From contig NZ_JACHGQ010000004.1 in the NCBI RefSeq assembly GCF_014202395.1, positions 1-64,000 of the forward strand: 64,000 nt of DNA, read 5' to 3'. The notes beneath the pieces were generated by a model. That model did no database searches. It was not told the DNA's origin and worked only from the letters and a program-made list of their open reading frames with translations. Each line of letters starts with the position of its first letter. The stretch's first letter is position 1. Source of the stretch: Histophilus somni. GTDB taxonomy: Bacteria; Pseudomonadota; Gammaproteobacteria; Enterobacterales; Pasteurellaceae. Made by a program: the position numbers and the translations under genes. This document shows positions 49,883 through 59,925 of this stretch, piece by piece.

Positions 49883-51040
49883 ATGTCATTAGATTTAAAT
49901 GAAATTCGTCAACAAATTACACAAATTGACCGCAGTTTATTAAAGCTGCTCTCAGAGCGTCATCGTTTAGCATTTGATGTCGTACGCAGTAAAGAAATCT
50001 CGCAGAAAGCATTACGTGATGTTGAACGTGAGCAGCAATTATTGAAAGAGTTGGTTCAATTTGCGGAAAATGAAAATTATCAATTGGAACCACAATATAT
50101 TACTCAGATTTTCCAAAAAATTATCGAAGATTCCGTGTTGACTCAGCAAGTATATTTGCAAAAGAAATTGAATGAGCAAAGAGAGAAGAATATTCATATT
50201 GCTTTTTTAGGTAAAAGAGGTTCCTACTCTCATTTAGCCGCTAGAAATTATGCAACTCGTTATCAGGAGCAACTAATTGAGCTAAGTTGTGCTTCTTTTG
50301 ATGAGGTATTTTCCTCCGTGCAAAATGAAGAGGCAGATTACGGTATTGTACCGTTGGAGAATACAACCTCAGGAGCGATTAATGAAGTGTATGATTTATT
50401 ACAGCATACAGATCTTTCTTTAGTAGGTGAATTGGCTTATCCAATTAAACATTGTGTTCTGGTAAATGCTCAAGATGATTTAGATAAGATTGATACTTTA
50501 TATAGTCATCCGCAAGTTATTCAGCAATGTAGCCAATTTATTCGTACTTTAGCGCGAGTTCATATTGAATATTGTGAAAGCAGCTCACATGCAATGCAAC
50601 TTGTTGCCAGCTTAAATAAACCTAATATTGCAGCTTTAGGCAATGAAGACGGTGGGAATTTATATGGTTTAAAAGTATTAAAGTCCGGTATAGCAAACCA
50701 AGAAAACAATATTACGAGATTTATTGTTCTTGCTAAGAATCCGATTGCAGTATCACCGCAAATTCATACAAAGACATTATTATTAATGAGTACTGCACAA
50801 AAAGCGGGGGCATTAGTTGATGCTTTATTGGTCTTCAAAAAATATAACATCAATATGACGAAGTTAGAGTCACGTCCAATTTATGGTAAACCATGGGAAG
50901 AGATGTTTTATTTAGAAATTGAGGCTAATATTAATAACCCTATCGCTCAGCAAGCTTTTACTGAACTAAAAGCATTCAGTAACTACTTGAAAATCTTAGG
51001 TTGTTATCCAAGTGAAATTGTGAAACCTGCCGAAGTCTAA
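49883..51040 (+). CDS. pheA: bifunctional chorismate mutase/prephenate dehydratase
   Basis: The P-protein converts chorismate to prephenate and then to phenylpyruvate in phenylalanine synthesis. The 385-residue product has an AroQ chorismate mutase domain (about residues 1-90, [23 protein letters not shown]), a prephenate dehydratase domain (about 105-285) and a C-terminal ACT domain. The ACT domain carries the ESRP motif (about 333-336) for phenylalanine feedback. The ATG at 49883 has TAGGA upstream and is preferred to 49841. Confidence 0.96.
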   Translation: MSLDLNEIRQQITQIDRSLLKLLSERHRLAFDVVRSKEISQKALRDVEREQQLLKELVQFAENENYQLEPQYITQIFQKIIEDSVLTQQVYLQKKLNEQREKNIHIAFLGKRGSYSHLAARNYATRYQEQLIELSCASFDEVFSSVQNEEADYGIVPLENTTSGAINEVYDLLQHTDLSLVGELAYPIKHCVLVNAQDDLDKIDTLYSHPQVIQQCSQFIRTLARVHIEYCESSSHAMQLVASLNKPNIAALGNEDGGNLYGLKVLKSGIANQENNITRFIVLAKNPIAVSPQIHTKTLLLMSTAQKAGALVDALLVFKKYNINMTKLESRPIYGKPWEEMFYLEIEANINNPIAQQAFTELKAFSNYLKILGCYPSEIVKPAEV

Positions 51041-51059
51041 TAAAAAGTGCGGTCTAAAT

Positions 51060-51091
51060 CAAAAAAATCCCCTTTATTGAAAAAGGGGATT
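51060..51091. terminator. bidirectional terminator between pheA and bamD
   Basis: AATCCCCTTT (51066-51075) pairs with AAAGGGGATT (51082-51091). On the minus strand seven T residues follow, 11 bases past the bamD stop. On the plus strand it follows pheA and an AAGTGCGGT uptake signal. Confidence 0.88.
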
Positions 51092-51101
51092 AGGCGTTGA
51101 T

Positions 51102-51890
51102 TTATTTTTTCGGTGCAAGCAATTCAGGTTCTTGAGGTTTCGCTACATTTTCAAAAGATTTATTTTGATTCGCTTGAATAAGGCTGTCTGCTTGTTGAGC
51201 CAATTTTGTTAGCCCCATTTTTTCGTAAGCATTTTTCATCAATGGCAACGCATCAAGAGTAGCTTTCGTGTCAGGGTATTGTTGTAACATACCCACTACA
51301 CGATTTGCTACAGCAACATGAGCATTGCGTTTTGCATAGAATTTAGCAATTTCCAATTCATGACGAGCGAGGCTTGCTCTAATATAAGCCATGCGTGCTA
51401 AAGCATCCGCCGCATAAGGGCTATTTGGGAAATGCTGAACTAACGTTTGGAAGTTAGCAAATGCAGTTTTGATAGACGTACTTTCACGTGTCGCACGATC
51501 TACACCAAAAAGGTCTTGGAACCAGTTATCACCTAATGCTGAATTGCTTAAACCTGCTATATAAATGACATAATCTAAATGCGAGCTTTGCGGGTATTGT
51601 TGAATAAAGCGATCAATTGTTACTAAAGCATTAGTGTAGTCTTGAGATTTATAGTAAGCATAAATTAGATCCAATTGTACTTGTTCATTATATTGGCTTC
51701 CCGGGAAGCGTTTTTTTGCCGTGTCTAAATAACGAATTGCTTGGCTATAATCTGCGTCTTGTAGATAGGTGTGTCCTTTTTCATAAAGAGTTTGTGCTGT
51801 TCCTTCTTCAATAGCTTTACCTGAGCTTGAACACGCACCAAGAGCAAGGCTTGCAAAAGCGACTAAAGCGAGAGATTTCAATTTATGCAT
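51102..51890 (-). CDS. bamD: outer membrane assembly lipoprotein BamD
   Basis: BamD is the essential lipoprotein partner of BamA that helps fold proteins into the outer membrane. The 262-residue protein has a lipoprotein signal (LALGAC, acylated C20) and five TPR-like repeats (about residues 35-235), for example YSQAIRYLDTAKKRFPGSQYNEQ and AFANFQTLVQHFPNSPYA. In Haemophilus, homologues have also been called ComL. It is transcribed divergently from rluD. Confidence 0.95.
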   Translation of the reverse strand: MHKLKSLALVAFASLALGACSSSGKAIEEGTAQTLYEKGHTYLQDADYSQAIRYLDTAKKRFPGSQYNEQVQLDLIYAYYKSQDYTNALVTIDRFIQQYPQSSHLDYVIYIAGLSNSALGDNWFQDLFGVDRATRESTSIKTAFANFQTLVQHFPNSPYAADALARMAYIRASLARHELEIAKFYAKRNAHVAVANRVVGMLQQYPDTKATLDALPLMKNAYEKMGLTKLAQQADSLIQANQNKSFENVAKPQEPELLAPKK

Positions 51891-51990
51891 GAGTGAATCC
51901 TTATTTTTACAATCAATAATAAATGTTACAATAATTCGTTATTTTATAGCACATTGCTAAATAAGCAAATTATCTGATGGATTTTTTATT

Positions 51991-52965
51991 ATGACACAAG
52001 TGATATTGTCAGCCGATATTCAGCCCCAACATATGGGACAACGCTTAGACCAAACGTTAGCAGAATTGTTCCCAGATTATTCCCGCTCTCGTTTGAAAAC
52101 ATGGATTGAGGGTGATTTAGTTAAAGTTAATGGCGAAATTATTAATGTTGCTCGTACAAAAGTTTACGGTGGTGAGTTAGTGGAAATTTGTGTGGAAATT
52201 GAAGAAGAAAGCAAGTTTGAACCTGAAAATTTACCACTCAATATTGTTTATGAGGATGAGCATATTTTAGTTATTAATAAACCAAAAGATTTTGTTGTCC
52301 ATCCCGGTGCAGGGAATCAAAGAGGAACTGTATTAAATGCACTGTTGTATCATTATCCAAAAATAGTAGAAGTGCCAAGAGCGGGCATAGTTCATCGTTT
52401 GGATAAAGATACGACGGGTTTAATGGTTGTTGCAAAGACAATTCCGGCACAAACAAAATTGGTACAGGATTTACAAAAACGTAAAATTATACGTGAATAC
52501 GAAGCAGTTGCTTTTGGTGTGATGACACAAGGTGGAAAAGTAGATCAACCCATGTCCAGACATCCGACAAAACGTACCCAAATGGCGGTTCATCCGTTGG
52601 GAAAACCGGCGGTAACTCATTATCGTATAATGGAACGTTTCCGCAATTATACTCGCTTACGCCTTCGTTTGGAAACAGGACGCACTCATCAAATTCGAGT
52701 GCATATGGCACATATTTCCCATCCTTTACTAGGCGATCAAACTTATGGAGGTCGTCCTCGTCCACCGAAAAATGCAAGTGAAGAATTTATGCAAGTGATG
52801 CGTGATTTTAAACGTCAAGCGTTGCATGCAATTATGCTCCGCTTAACTCATCCCATTACAGGCGAAATAATGGAATGGGAGGCTCCTTTGCCTGATGACT
52901 TTGTAACATTAATCAATGCCTTAAAAGCAGATTATCAATTACATAAAGATGAATTAGATTATTAG
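51991..52965 (+). CDS. rluD: 23S rRNA pseudouridine(1911/1915/1917) synthase
   Basis: RluD makes three pseudouridines in helix 69 of 23S rRNA. The 324-residue product has an N-terminal S4 RNA-binding domain (about residues 17-75) and the RluA-family catalytic motif HRLDKDTTGLMV (about 135-146), whose first aspartate is catalytic. It ends one base before the pgeF start, and the pair is conserved in gammaproteobacteria. Confidence 0.96.
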   Translation: MTQVILSADIQPQHMGQRLDQTLAELFPDYSRSRLKTWIEGDLVKVNGEIINVARTKVYGGELVEICVEIEEESKFEPENLPLNIVYEDEHILVINKPKDFVVHPGAGNQRGTVLNALLYHYPKIVEVPRAGIVHRLDKDTTGLMVVAKTIPAQTKLVQDLQKRKIIREYEAVAFGVMTQGGKVDQPMSRHPTKRTQMAVHPLGKPAVTHYRIMERFRNYTRLRLRLETGRTHQIRVHMAHISHPLLGDQTYGGRPRPPKNASEEFMQVMRDFKRQALHAIMLRLTHPITGEIMEWEAPLPDDFVTLINALKADYQLHKDELDY

Positions 52966-52966
52966 T

Positions 52967-53707
52967 ATGCAAATAATAAAAGCGAATCTCGGTCAAGTAG
53001 CGAATGTTCAAGGGCTAATGACAACTCGGCAAGGCGGTATAAGTGTTGCACCTTATGACAGCTTAAACTTGGGTGATCATGTCGGTGATGATGAAAGTGC
53101 GGTTAAAATTAACCGCACTTTGTTAGTGAAAGAATTAGGCTTACCGCAAGATCCTATTTTTCTTAACCAAACGCATAGTACAAAAGTTCTGCGACTTCCT
53201 TATCAAGAAGGCATGGATTTAAATGCAGATGCAGTTTATAGTGATCAAGCTAACCAAGTTTGTTTGGTGATGACGGCAGATTGTTTGCCGGTACTTTTTA
53301 CTAATAGACAAGGCAATGAAGTTGCTGCTGCTCATGCCGGTTGGCGAGGATTATGCGACGGTATTTTAGAGGAAACCGTTAAGCAATTTCGTGTTCCCAA
53401 AGAAGATATTATAGTTTGGCTAGGTGTTGCTATCGGCCCTAAGTTTTTTCAGGTCGGTAAAGAGGTTGTTGAGCAATTTATAGCAAAAGATCCTCAAGCT
53501 AAAAATGCCTTTACGCCGGATCGGGAACAGGAAAATAAATTTCTGGGTAATCTGTATCAAATCGCCAAACAGCGTCTAAATGCTTTGGGAATTACAGAAA
53601 TTTACGGCGGAGAACATTGTACATATAGCGATAAAGAGCGGTTCTTTTCTTATCGTCGTGATGGTAAGACAGGTCGATTGGCTTCATTGATCTGGTTTTC
53701 CAAGTAA
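52967..53707 (+). CDS. pgeF: peptidoglycan editing factor PgeF (multicopper-oxidase-like YfiH)
   Basis: PgeF removes mis-incorporated L-serine-containing UDP-MurNAc precursors and so keeps muropeptides correct. The 246-residue product has the DUF152/laccase-domain motifs LNQTHS (about residue 68), MTADCLPVLF (about 102-111) and AAHAGWRGL (about 121-129), with conserved Cys and His residues near the active site. It follows rluD immediately and is in the same operon. Confidence 0.92.
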   Translation: MQIIKANLGQVANVQGLMTTRQGGISVAPYDSLNLGDHVGDDESAVKINRTLLVKELGLPQDPIFLNQTHSTKVLRLPYQEGMDLNADAVYSDQANQVCLVMTADCLPVLFTNRQGNEVAAAHAGWRGLCDGILEETVKQFRVPKEDIIVWLGVAIGPKFFQVGKEVVEQFIAKDPQAKNAFTPDREQENKFLGNLYQIAKQRLNALGITEIYGGEHCTYSDKERFFSYRRDGKTGRLASLIWFSK

Positions 53708-53743
53708 AAAAGAGCGGTTAGTTGTATTGAGTATCTAACCGCT
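53705..53743 (-). terminator. cysK terminator
   Basis: AGCGGTTAG (53713-53721) pairs with CTAACCGCT (53735-53743). On the minus strand CTTTTTT follows the stem. It lies 17 bases beyond the cysK stop and also sits directly behind pgeF. Confidence 0.82.
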
Positions 53744-53759
53744 TAACAGGGAATAGTTA

Positions 53760-54710
53760 TTATCCTTCGAAGCCGTCAAACAAGGCGGTGCTTAAATAGC
53801 GTTCTGATGCAGAAGGTAAGATAACAACAATGAGTTTATCGGAAAATTCCGGACGTTGTGCAATTCGATCGGCTACAGCGAGTGCTGCACCGGATGAGAT
53901 CCCTCCGAGAATACCTTCTTCTGCCATTAGACGACGAGCCGTTATAATCGCTGTTTCACTACTGACTTTTTCTACTTGATCTACTAAAGATAAATCTAAG
54001 TTTTTCGGAATGAACCCCGCACCAATACCTTGAATTTTATGTGGCCCCGGTTTGGTTTCTTCACCTGCTAGCGTTTGAGTTATCACTGGTGATTCTTCAG
54101 GTTCAACGGCTACGGTAATAATTTTTTTGCCTTGATCTTGCTTAATGTAACGGCTAATTCCACTAATTGTTCCGCCAGTACCAACACCAGCTACCAATAC
54201 ATCAATTTTACCTTCAGTGCCTGACCAAATTTCAGGTCCTGTTGTTTGTTGATGAATGGCTGGATTTGCAGGGTTTTCAAACTGTTTTAGCATTACATAG
54301 TGATTTGGATTTGAAGCAACAATTTCTTCCGCTTTAGCAATAGCCCCCTTCATACCATTGACACCTTCAGTCAACACTAAATTTACCCCTAAACCTCGCA
54401 ATAAGCGTTTACGTTCGGAACTCATAGTCTCCGGCATAGTTAACGTGATTTTATAGCCACGTGCTGCAGCAACATAAGCTAAAGCAATACCTGTATTACC
54501 ACTAGTTGCATCAATAATTTCTTTATCTTTGGTTAAAATACCATCTTTTTCTGCTTGCCATACCATATTGGCACCAATGCGGCATTTCACGCTAAAGCTG
54601 GGGTTTCTCCCTTCAATTTTCGCTATAATGTTGCCGTTATTACCAAAGTTTTTTAAACGAACTAATGGTGTGTTACCAATAGAATAGGAATTATCTGCAT
54701 AAATTGTCAT
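53760..54710 (-). CDS. cysK: cysteine synthase A (O-acetylserine sulfhydrylase)
   Basis: CysK makes L-cysteine from O-acetylserine and sulfide. The 316-residue PLP enzyme has the Schiff-base lysine at K42 in [11 protein letters not shown], the substrate loop [10 protein letters not shown] (about residues 69-78), the phosphate-cup [10 protein letters not shown] (about 177-186) and the C-terminal GISSGAAL. It is followed in the genome by the cysZ sulfate uptake gene on the same strand (117 bases upstream), so the two are functionally linked. Confidence 0.96.
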   Translation of the reverse strand: MTIYADNSYSIGNTPLVRLKNFGNNGNIIAKIEGRNPSFSVKCRIGANMVWQAEKDGILTKDKEIIDATSGNTGIALAYVAAARGYKITLTMPETMSSERKRLLRGLGVNLVLTEGVNGMKGAIAKAEEIVASNPNHYVMLKQFENPANPAIHQQTTGPEIWSGTEGKIDVLVAGVGTGGTISGISRYIKQDQGKKIITVAVEPEESPVITQTLAGEETKPGPHKIQGIGAGFIPKNLDLSLVDQVEKVSSETAIITARRLMAEEGILGGISSGAALAVADRIAQRPEFSDKLIVVILPSASERYLSTALFDGFEG

Positions 54711-54827
54711 TATTTTCTCCTAAGAGTTGTGAGTCGTATTTTTACAGTATTTTTATCATAGCTTTATGAATTTCAAAATAGCAAAACATTCTATTTTATA
54801 ACTAAACGCTATTTCACAATCGTGGTT

Positions 54828-55601
54828 TTAATCCGTATGAGGTTTGTTAATGTCGTTCTTACCGGCATAACGATATTGTTCAACCCACATAGCTGTTGCA
54901 CCACAGACAGCAACAGGAATAATCAGCAAATTAATGAGCGGAATAAATGTACATAAAGTCACCAAAGTACCAAAAGTTAACGTTAATGTATGTTTCTGTC
55001 CAAGTTCCGTTTTCATACGTTGAAAAGGCACTTTATGGTTATCAAAAGGATAGTCGCAATATTGAATAGTCATCATCCATACAGTAAACAAAAATGCTAA
55101 AATTGGAATAATGCTTTGTCCAATAAATGGAATGAAACTAAGTAGAGATAGAGCAATAATTCGAGGTAAGCTATAAGTCAATTTTTGCAATTCTCGTTTT
55201 AGCATTCTTGGAATATCTTTTAGAAAATCTACCGCACTTCCTTCAGTCGGACTTTCTCCCGTTAACATTTTTTCCACTTTTTCAGCGAGCAAGGCATTAA
55301 AAGGTGCGGCAATAAATCCAGAGAGTGTTGTAAACATAAAATAAAAAATGCTTAACAACATAAGTACAGCTAAGATGAGCAGAATCATACTTAACCAGCT
55401 AAGCCAATCGGGAATAAACGTGATCATGCTCTCGAGCCAAGTACTGAATCGGTTTATAAATAACCATAACAGCCCCGATAAAAGAAGAATGTTAAGCAAA
55501 ATCGGCATAACGACAAAACGACGCAAACCACGTTGTCTAATCAAATCCCAACCCATAATAAAGTAATGAAAAGCTTTTTTTATCTCTGTTAGTTTTAACA
55601 T
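54828..55601 (-). CDS. cysZ: sulfate permease CysZ
   Basis: CysZ is an inner membrane protein that brings in sulfate for cysteine synthesis. The 257-residue product has four long hydrophobic segments (two near residues 28-50 and 68-100, two in the C-terminal half). It carries the typical [23 protein letters not shown] start, [17 protein letters not shown] and [10 protein letters not shown] motifs. It lies upstream of cysK and is divergent from zipA, as in E. coli. Confidence 0.93.
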   Translation of the reverse strand: MLKLTEIKKAFHYFIMGWDLIRQRGLRRFVVMPILLNILLLSGLLWLFINRFSTWLESMITFIPDWLSWLSMILLILAVLMLLSIFYFMFTTLSGFIAAPFNALLAEKVEKMLTGESPTEGSAVDFLKDIPRMLKRELQKLTYSLPRIIALSLLSFIPFIGQSIIPILAFLFTVWMMTIQYCDYPFDNHKVPFQRMKTELGQKHTLTLTFGTLVTLCTFIPLINLLIIPVAVCGATAMWVEQYRYAGKNDINKPHTD

Positions 55602-55760
55602 AAATTTTCCTTAATTGAAAAAACACACTTATCAAACGACATAATACCGCAGAATTCAAGTAGGGTAAAAAATCTGTATTTTCCATATTAATCAACAAGT
55701 AAAATATGATAAGCTAGCAAAAATTTGCTGTTCGATGAAGCTAAGTAGGAGAACAAGATA

Positions 55761-56768
55761 ATGGATTTAAATGCTATTTTAATTATTTTAGGTGTAATCG
55801 CATTAATAATTTTAGTTGCACATGGCATATGGTCTAATCGCCGCGAAAAATCGCAGTATTTTGAAAATTCAAAAAACTTTACTCGAGAGGCACGTATCCG
55901 TGAACCACAAGAAAATCAGCAATATCAAACCGCTGATCAATCTCAGTCGGATTTTCAACGTAATTTGCTTGAAACTGATAATGACTGTTTTTCTAGTGAA
56001 TCAGCACATAATTCTCACCAACCTCTTTATCATTATAGTGAGCAAAGTGCGGTACAATCTGTTGATCAAATTAAAATTAGGTTGCCTGACAGTGAGTCTA
56101 ACTATGTAATGCAAGAACAGTTCTCACCGAAGCATACCGACTACGCCTCCATGAGCATTGAAGAACTGGAAAAATCAATTGATCTTGATGAGGGAATTAA
56201 TTCATCTTCTCAACATTTACGCCAAGAGCTAGCTCAAATTTCAGGGCAATCAATAGCTGATGATAAGGTCAATATAGAAGAGCATATGTTTACTGAAAGC
56301 AGCATATCTTTTGTAGAACCACAGACAAACACGGAATCCCAAAAGGTTGTTGAAAAAACAAAATCAGGTAATTCTTCTTTTATCATGCTTTATGTGGTTG
56401 CCTCTGAAAATCAAGGTTTTAGCGGTTTGCAATTGACTAAAACACTTGATGAGCTAGGATTTATTTTTGGTAAAAAACAGATTTATCATCGTCATGTGGA
56501 CTTAAGTATTACAAGCCCTGTTTTGTTTAGTGTGGCAAATATTGAACAGCCCGGTACGTTTGATTTAACAAACATTGCAGATTTTTACACGGTTGGAATT
56601 GCATTATTTATGCAACTGCCTTCTTATGGTAATGCTACAGCCAATTTACGAATGATGATTAGAGCGGCAAAAACCATCGCTCAAGATTTAGACGGTGTTG
56701 TTGTAACAGAGCAACAAGAAATTTTTGATGAACAAGCTGAAAGGGATTATTTGGATCGTGTTTCTTGA
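55761..56768 (+). CDS. zipA: cell division protein ZipA
   Basis: ZipA anchors FtsZ to the inner membrane. The 335-residue product has an N-terminal membrane segment (about residues 4-24, AILIILGVIALIILVAHGIW), a long Gln/Ser/Glu-rich linker (about 30-195) and the C-terminal FtsZ-binding domain (about 200-330, SFIMLYVVASENQGFSG and later segments). In E. coli and H. influenzae ligA follows zipA; here it does not. Confidence 0.93.
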   Translation: MDLNAILIILGVIALIILVAHGIWSNRREKSQYFENSKNFTREARIREPQENQQYQTADQSQSDFQRNLLETDNDCFSSESAHNSHQPLYHYSEQSAVQSVDQIKIRLPDSESNYVMQEQFSPKHTDYASMSIEELEKSIDLDEGINSSSQHLRQELAQISGQSIADDKVNIEEHMFTESSISFVEPQTNTESQKVVEKTKSGNSSFIMLYVVASENQGFSGLQLTKTLDELGFIFGKKQIYHRHVDLSITSPVLFSVANIEQPGTFDLTNIADFYTVGIALFMQLPSYGNATANLRMMIRAAKTIAQDLDGVVVTEQQEIFDEQAERDYLDRVS

Positions 56769-56889
56769 GTGGCAAAATTCGGGAAATATTGACCGCACTT
56801 TATGCTTTAAACTTTCAATAGGCTTTTGTTTAAAAATACTGAAAACTATTTGGATGTGGGAAGACTACGTCAAAAATGCTGTATGAATT

Positions 56890-56898
56890 TGCTATAAT
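56890..56898 (+). promoter_or_regulatory. extended -10 promoter after zipA
   Basis: TGCTATAAT (56890-56898) fits the extended -10 consensus TGnTATAAT. No strong -35 box is seen. It lies 121 bases after zipA and faces no gene for 380 bases. Confidence 0.5.
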
Positions 56899-56904
56899 CA
56901 ACGA

Positions 56905-57114
56905 AAGACGCAAAACAAGTGTGAATTTCAGTTAAATTATTGCCATAAAATATGATTTATATCAATAAAGTATTCAATGTTGGTTGAGTTTGTAGGCTAA
57001 AATTTTGTAGTATATGCACCATCAAGTGATTGCTTGATGTTCATAAAGTTCCTAAATAAAATAATCATAATATAGCAAAACTGCTTTGTGACCTCCCTCT
57101 TGGGAGGTTTTTTT
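56905..57114 (+). ncRNA. candidate small RNA between zipA and ettA
   Basis: An RNA of about 210 bases would run from the extended -10 promoter to the terminator at 57091-57114. Inside is a hairpin-like AAGTGATTGCTTGATG segment near 57024-57039, and the terminator ends in a seven-T tail suited to Hfq. No ORF of note is present, and I do not recognise it as SRP RNA or another standard RNA. An alternative is that the terminator simply ends the zipA mRNA. Confidence 0.35.
57091..57114 (+). terminator. strong rho-independent terminator in the zipA-ettA gap
   Basis: ACCTCCC (57091-57097) pairs with GGGAGGT (57102-57108) around TCTT, and T residues run from 57108 to 57114. It lies 323 bases after zipA. 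Confidence 0.9.
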
Positions 57115-57280
57115 AATTAATTACAAAGTTGGAAGTTTAACGTTTCTTTGACTGATACACTGTTCTCTTCCTATATGTCTATGGCACTAGGTCCTTACTC
57201 GCTAAATTTCTACGTTCAATTCGCTAAATCCTATAATTTCAAGTAAAATAACCGCACTTTTTACATTATAGAGAGAATAT
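57115..57280 (+). other. gap before ettA
   Basis: No gene or RNA is recognised here. An uptake signal (ACCGCACTT, about 57251-57259) lies shortly before the ettA ribosome binding site. Confidence 0.5.
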
Positions 57281-58951
57281 ATGTCATCACAATTTGTTTA
57301 TACCATGCACAGAGTAGGTAAAGTAGTTCCGCCGAAACGTCATATTTTAAAAGATATTTCTTTAAGTTTCTTTCCCGGTGCAAAAATCGGAGTGCTTGGC
57401 TTAAATGGTGCCGGTAAATCTACCTTATTACGTATTATGGCTGGAATTGATAAGGATATTGAGGGAGAAGCTCGCCCACAACCCGGTATTAAAATTGGTT
57501 ATTTGCCACAAGAACCTAAGCTTGAACCTCAACAAACCGTTCGAGAGACCATTGAGGAAGCTGTCGCTGAGGTAAAAAATGCGTTAGTTCGCTTAGATGA
57601 GGTTTACGCATTATATGCAGATCCTGAAGCAGACTTTGATAAATTAGCAACCGAACAGGCAAATCTTGAGGCGATTATTCAAGCTCATGATGGACATAAT
57701 TTAGAAAATCAATTAGAACGTGCGGCAGACGCCTTACGTTTACCGGATTGGAATGCCAAGATAGAACATCTATCAGGCGGTGAGCGTCGTCGTGTAGCAC
57801 TTTGCCGTCTATTACTTGAAAAACCGGATATGTTGTTACTTGATGAACCCACTAACCACTTAGATGCGGAATCCGTGGCTTGGCTAGAACGTTTCTTACA
57901 TGATTATGAGGGGACCGTTGTGGCAATCACCCATGATAGATACTTCTTAGATAATGTGGCAGGCTGGATTTTAGAGCTTGACCGAGGAGAGGGTATTCCT
58001 TGGGAAGGCAATTACTCCTCTTGGTTAGAACAGAAAGAGAAACGTTTAGCTCAAGAGCAAGCTACAGAGTCCGCTCGTCAAAAATCTATTGAAAAGGAAT
58101 TGGAATGGGTTCGGCAAAATCCTAAAGGTCGTCAAGCTAAAAGCAAAGCTCGCATGGCACGCTTTGAAGAGCTTAACTCAAGCGAATATCAAAAACGCAA
58201 CGAAACTAACGAACTCTTCATTCCACCCGGTCCACGTTTGGGTGATAAAGTTATTGAAGTGCAGAATCTGACCAAATCTTATGGCGACCGCACTTTAATT
58301 GATAATCTTTCTTTCAGTATTCCAAAAGGGGCGATTGTGGGGATTATCGGAGCAAATGGTGCTGGGAAATCCACTTTATTCCGTATGCTTTCAGGACAGG
58401 AACAGGCAGATTCTGGCTCTATTACTTTAGGTGAAACCGTGGTAATGGCATCGGTTGATCAATTTCGTGATGCGATGGATGACAAAAAAACGGTTTGGGA
58501 AGAAGTTTCCGGCGGCTTGGATATTATGAAAATCGGTAATTTTGAAATCCCAAGCCGTGCTTACGTTGGACGTTTCAACTTCAAAGGCGTTGATCAACAA
58601 AAACGTGTCGGTGAATTATCCGGTGGTGAGCGTGGGCGTTTACATTTAGCCAAACTTCTACAAGTGGGCGGAAACGTATTACTATTGGATGAACCAACCA
58701 ATGACCTAGATGTAGAAACGTTACGTGCATTAGAAAATGCGATATTGGAATTTCCGGGTTGTGCCATGGTTATATCCCATGACCGTTGGTTCTTAGATCG
58801 TATTGCTACCCACATTCTCGATTATGGTGATGAAGGTAAAGTTACTTTCTACGAAGGTAACTTTACCGACTATGAAGAATGGAAGAAGAAAACTTTCGGT
58901 GCAGAAGCAACTCAGCCACATCGTATTAAGTATAAACGTATTGCAAAATAA
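57281..58951 (+). CDS. ettA: energy-dependent translational throttle protein EttA
   Basis: EttA is an ABC-F protein that binds the ribosomal E site and gates translation according to the ATP/ADP ratio. The 556-residue product has two ABC domains, with Walker A GLNGAGKST (about residues 39-47) and GANGAGKST (about 358-366), and signatures LSGGERRRVA and LSGGERGRLH. The EttA arm insertion lies in domain one, and a charged linker carries the GRQAKSKARMARFEEL segment. It has no membrane parts. The start follows an A+T-rich leader with GAGAGAA upstream. Confidence 0.95.
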   Translation: MSSQFVYTMHRVGKVVPPKRHILKDISLSFFPGAKIGVLGLNGAGKSTLLRIMAGIDKDIEGEARPQPGIKIGYLPQEPKLEPQQTVRETIEEAVAEVKNALVRLDEVYALYADPEADFDKLATEQANLEAIIQAHDGHNLENQLERAADALRLPDWNAKIEHLSGGERRRVALCRLLLEKPDMLLLDEPTNHLDAESVAWLERFLHDYEGTVVAITHDRYFLDNVAGWILELDRGEGIPWEGNYSSWLEQKEKRLAQEQATESARQKSIEKELEWVRQNPKGRQAKSKARMARFEELNSSEYQKRNETNELFIPPGPRLGDKVIEVQNLTKSYGDRTLIDNLSFSIPKGAIVGIIGANGAGKSTLFRMLSGQEQADSGSITLGETVVMASVDQFRDAMDDKKTVWEEVSGGLDIMKIGNFEIPSRAYVGRFNFKGVDQQKRVGELSGGERGRLHLAKLLQVGGNVLLLDEPTNDLDVETLRALENAILEFPGCAMVISHDRWFLDRIATHILDYGDEGKVTFYEGNFTDYEEWKKKTFGAEATQPHRIKYKRIAK

Positions 58952-58974
58952 TTCTTTGTATAAAGGGAAATATT

Positions 58975-59517
58975 ATGAAAAAAATCATTACCGTATTATC
59001 AGTTTTAGCTGTATCTGCTTGTGTTTCAACAGAGCTATCGACACAAAATAAGACATATAACAATTTACAAGATGCACGTATCCGTTTATATGGGCAAAAT
59101 CGTCGTCCCTCATCAATGGAAATTGAAATTAATGGCAAGACTGAAAAAATCACCGTTGGAGGTGGTTTGGGACAGGCTTTTGGTTCAATGCTTGGAGTTA
59201 AAGGGAATGAAAGCATTGGTATGCCTGAAACTGAACTTAGCAAAGATCCTTCTGCTCATTCAAAACTACTTTCGGCTATCTTCTTTAAAGAATTCGTTAT
59301 ACCGGCAGGTAAAGAAGTAAAAGTTACTAACAGTATTCATGACGTAACGAATATGGGAGAATATTATACCTCAACACATAGAATAACCACCACTACAACA
59401 TTTAAAGGGTGTAACGGTGATGTCATTACTTTTATTGCAGAAGCAGGAAAAGATTATGAAGTGGCTCCTATTAGCTCTAATAGAGAATGTGGTGTAACTG
59501 TTTACGAGATCAAATAA
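58975..59517 (+). CDS. putative lipoprotein (180 aa)
   Basis: The 180-residue protein begins with a lipoprotein signal peptide, MKKIITVLSVLAVSAC, with the acylated cysteine at residue 16. The mature domain is rich in Thr, Gly and Lys, has a glycine-rich stretch (about residues 61-75) and a threonine-rich loop (RITTTTTF, about 140-147). Two further cysteines near the C terminus could form a disulfide. I recognise no domain, and the function is unknown. AAAGGGAAA precedes the ATG, 23 bases after ettA, so the two may share a transcript. Confidence 0.7.
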   Translation: MKKIITVLSVLAVSACVSTELSTQNKTYNNLQDARIRLYGQNRRPSSMEIEINGKTEKITVGGGLGQAFGSMLGVKGNESIGMPETELSKDPSAHSKLLSAIFFKEFVIPAGKEVKVTNSIHDVTNMGEYYTSTHRITTTTTFKGCNGDVITFIAEAGKDYEVAPISSNRECGVTVYEIK

Positions 59518-59553
59518 TTTTATCAGAAGCCCATTATAAACTGTCTATAAAGT

Positions 59554-59580
59554 AACCGCACTTTAAGTGCGGTTCTTTTA
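59554..59580 (+). terminator. terminator from inverted USS pair after the lipoprotein gene
   Basis: AACCGCACTT (59554-59563) and AAGTGCGGTT (59565-59574) are nearly back to back, followed by CTTTTA. Each arm contains an uptake signal core. Confidence 0.75.
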
Positions 59581-59892
59581 TGTTGCGTGATTATGGCAGG
59601 CTCAATATCAGCAATAGGATATTCACTTTTACCGGAAAAATCATTGAAAATTAACAATGACAACATAAAGCTTTCTAGATGAAATCAGCACAGAAGAGTT
59701 GCCCCGAAGGCACTAAAAAGATTAGCGACCGTATGTGTTGAACAAGAACTTTGCCGAGCTTTTATCTGAGAAAGTCAAACAGCTCGTCGTACTGTGCTGT
59801 TTGTTGCTAAAAGTGTTGGTTTTATTGGAAACCTAACCTAGTCATAAAACTCTGTAAAACTGTTTGCGGATCTAAAAATATTGAAGAAAACA
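59581..59892. other. gap between lipoprotein gene and opp operon
   Basis: Nothing recognisable is encoded in this 312-base gap. Short frames are broken by stops on both strands. The sequence may be decayed coding DNA, but no family can be named. Confidence 0.4.
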
Positions 59893-59919
59893 ACCGCACT
59901 TATTGGATTAAAGTGCGGT
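59893..59919 (-). terminator. opp operon terminator from inverted USS pair
   Basis: ACCGCACTT (59893-59901) pairs with AAGTGCGGT (59911-59919). On the minus strand TTGTTTTCTTC follows, directly after the last opp gene. Confidence 0.75.
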
Positions 59920-59925
59920 AAGTAT

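Noticed and set aside
59690-59860. Possible decayed gene before the opp terminator
   Set aside because: One frame gives a run ending in ARRTVLFVAKSVGFIG, but stops interrupt it and no family is recognised.
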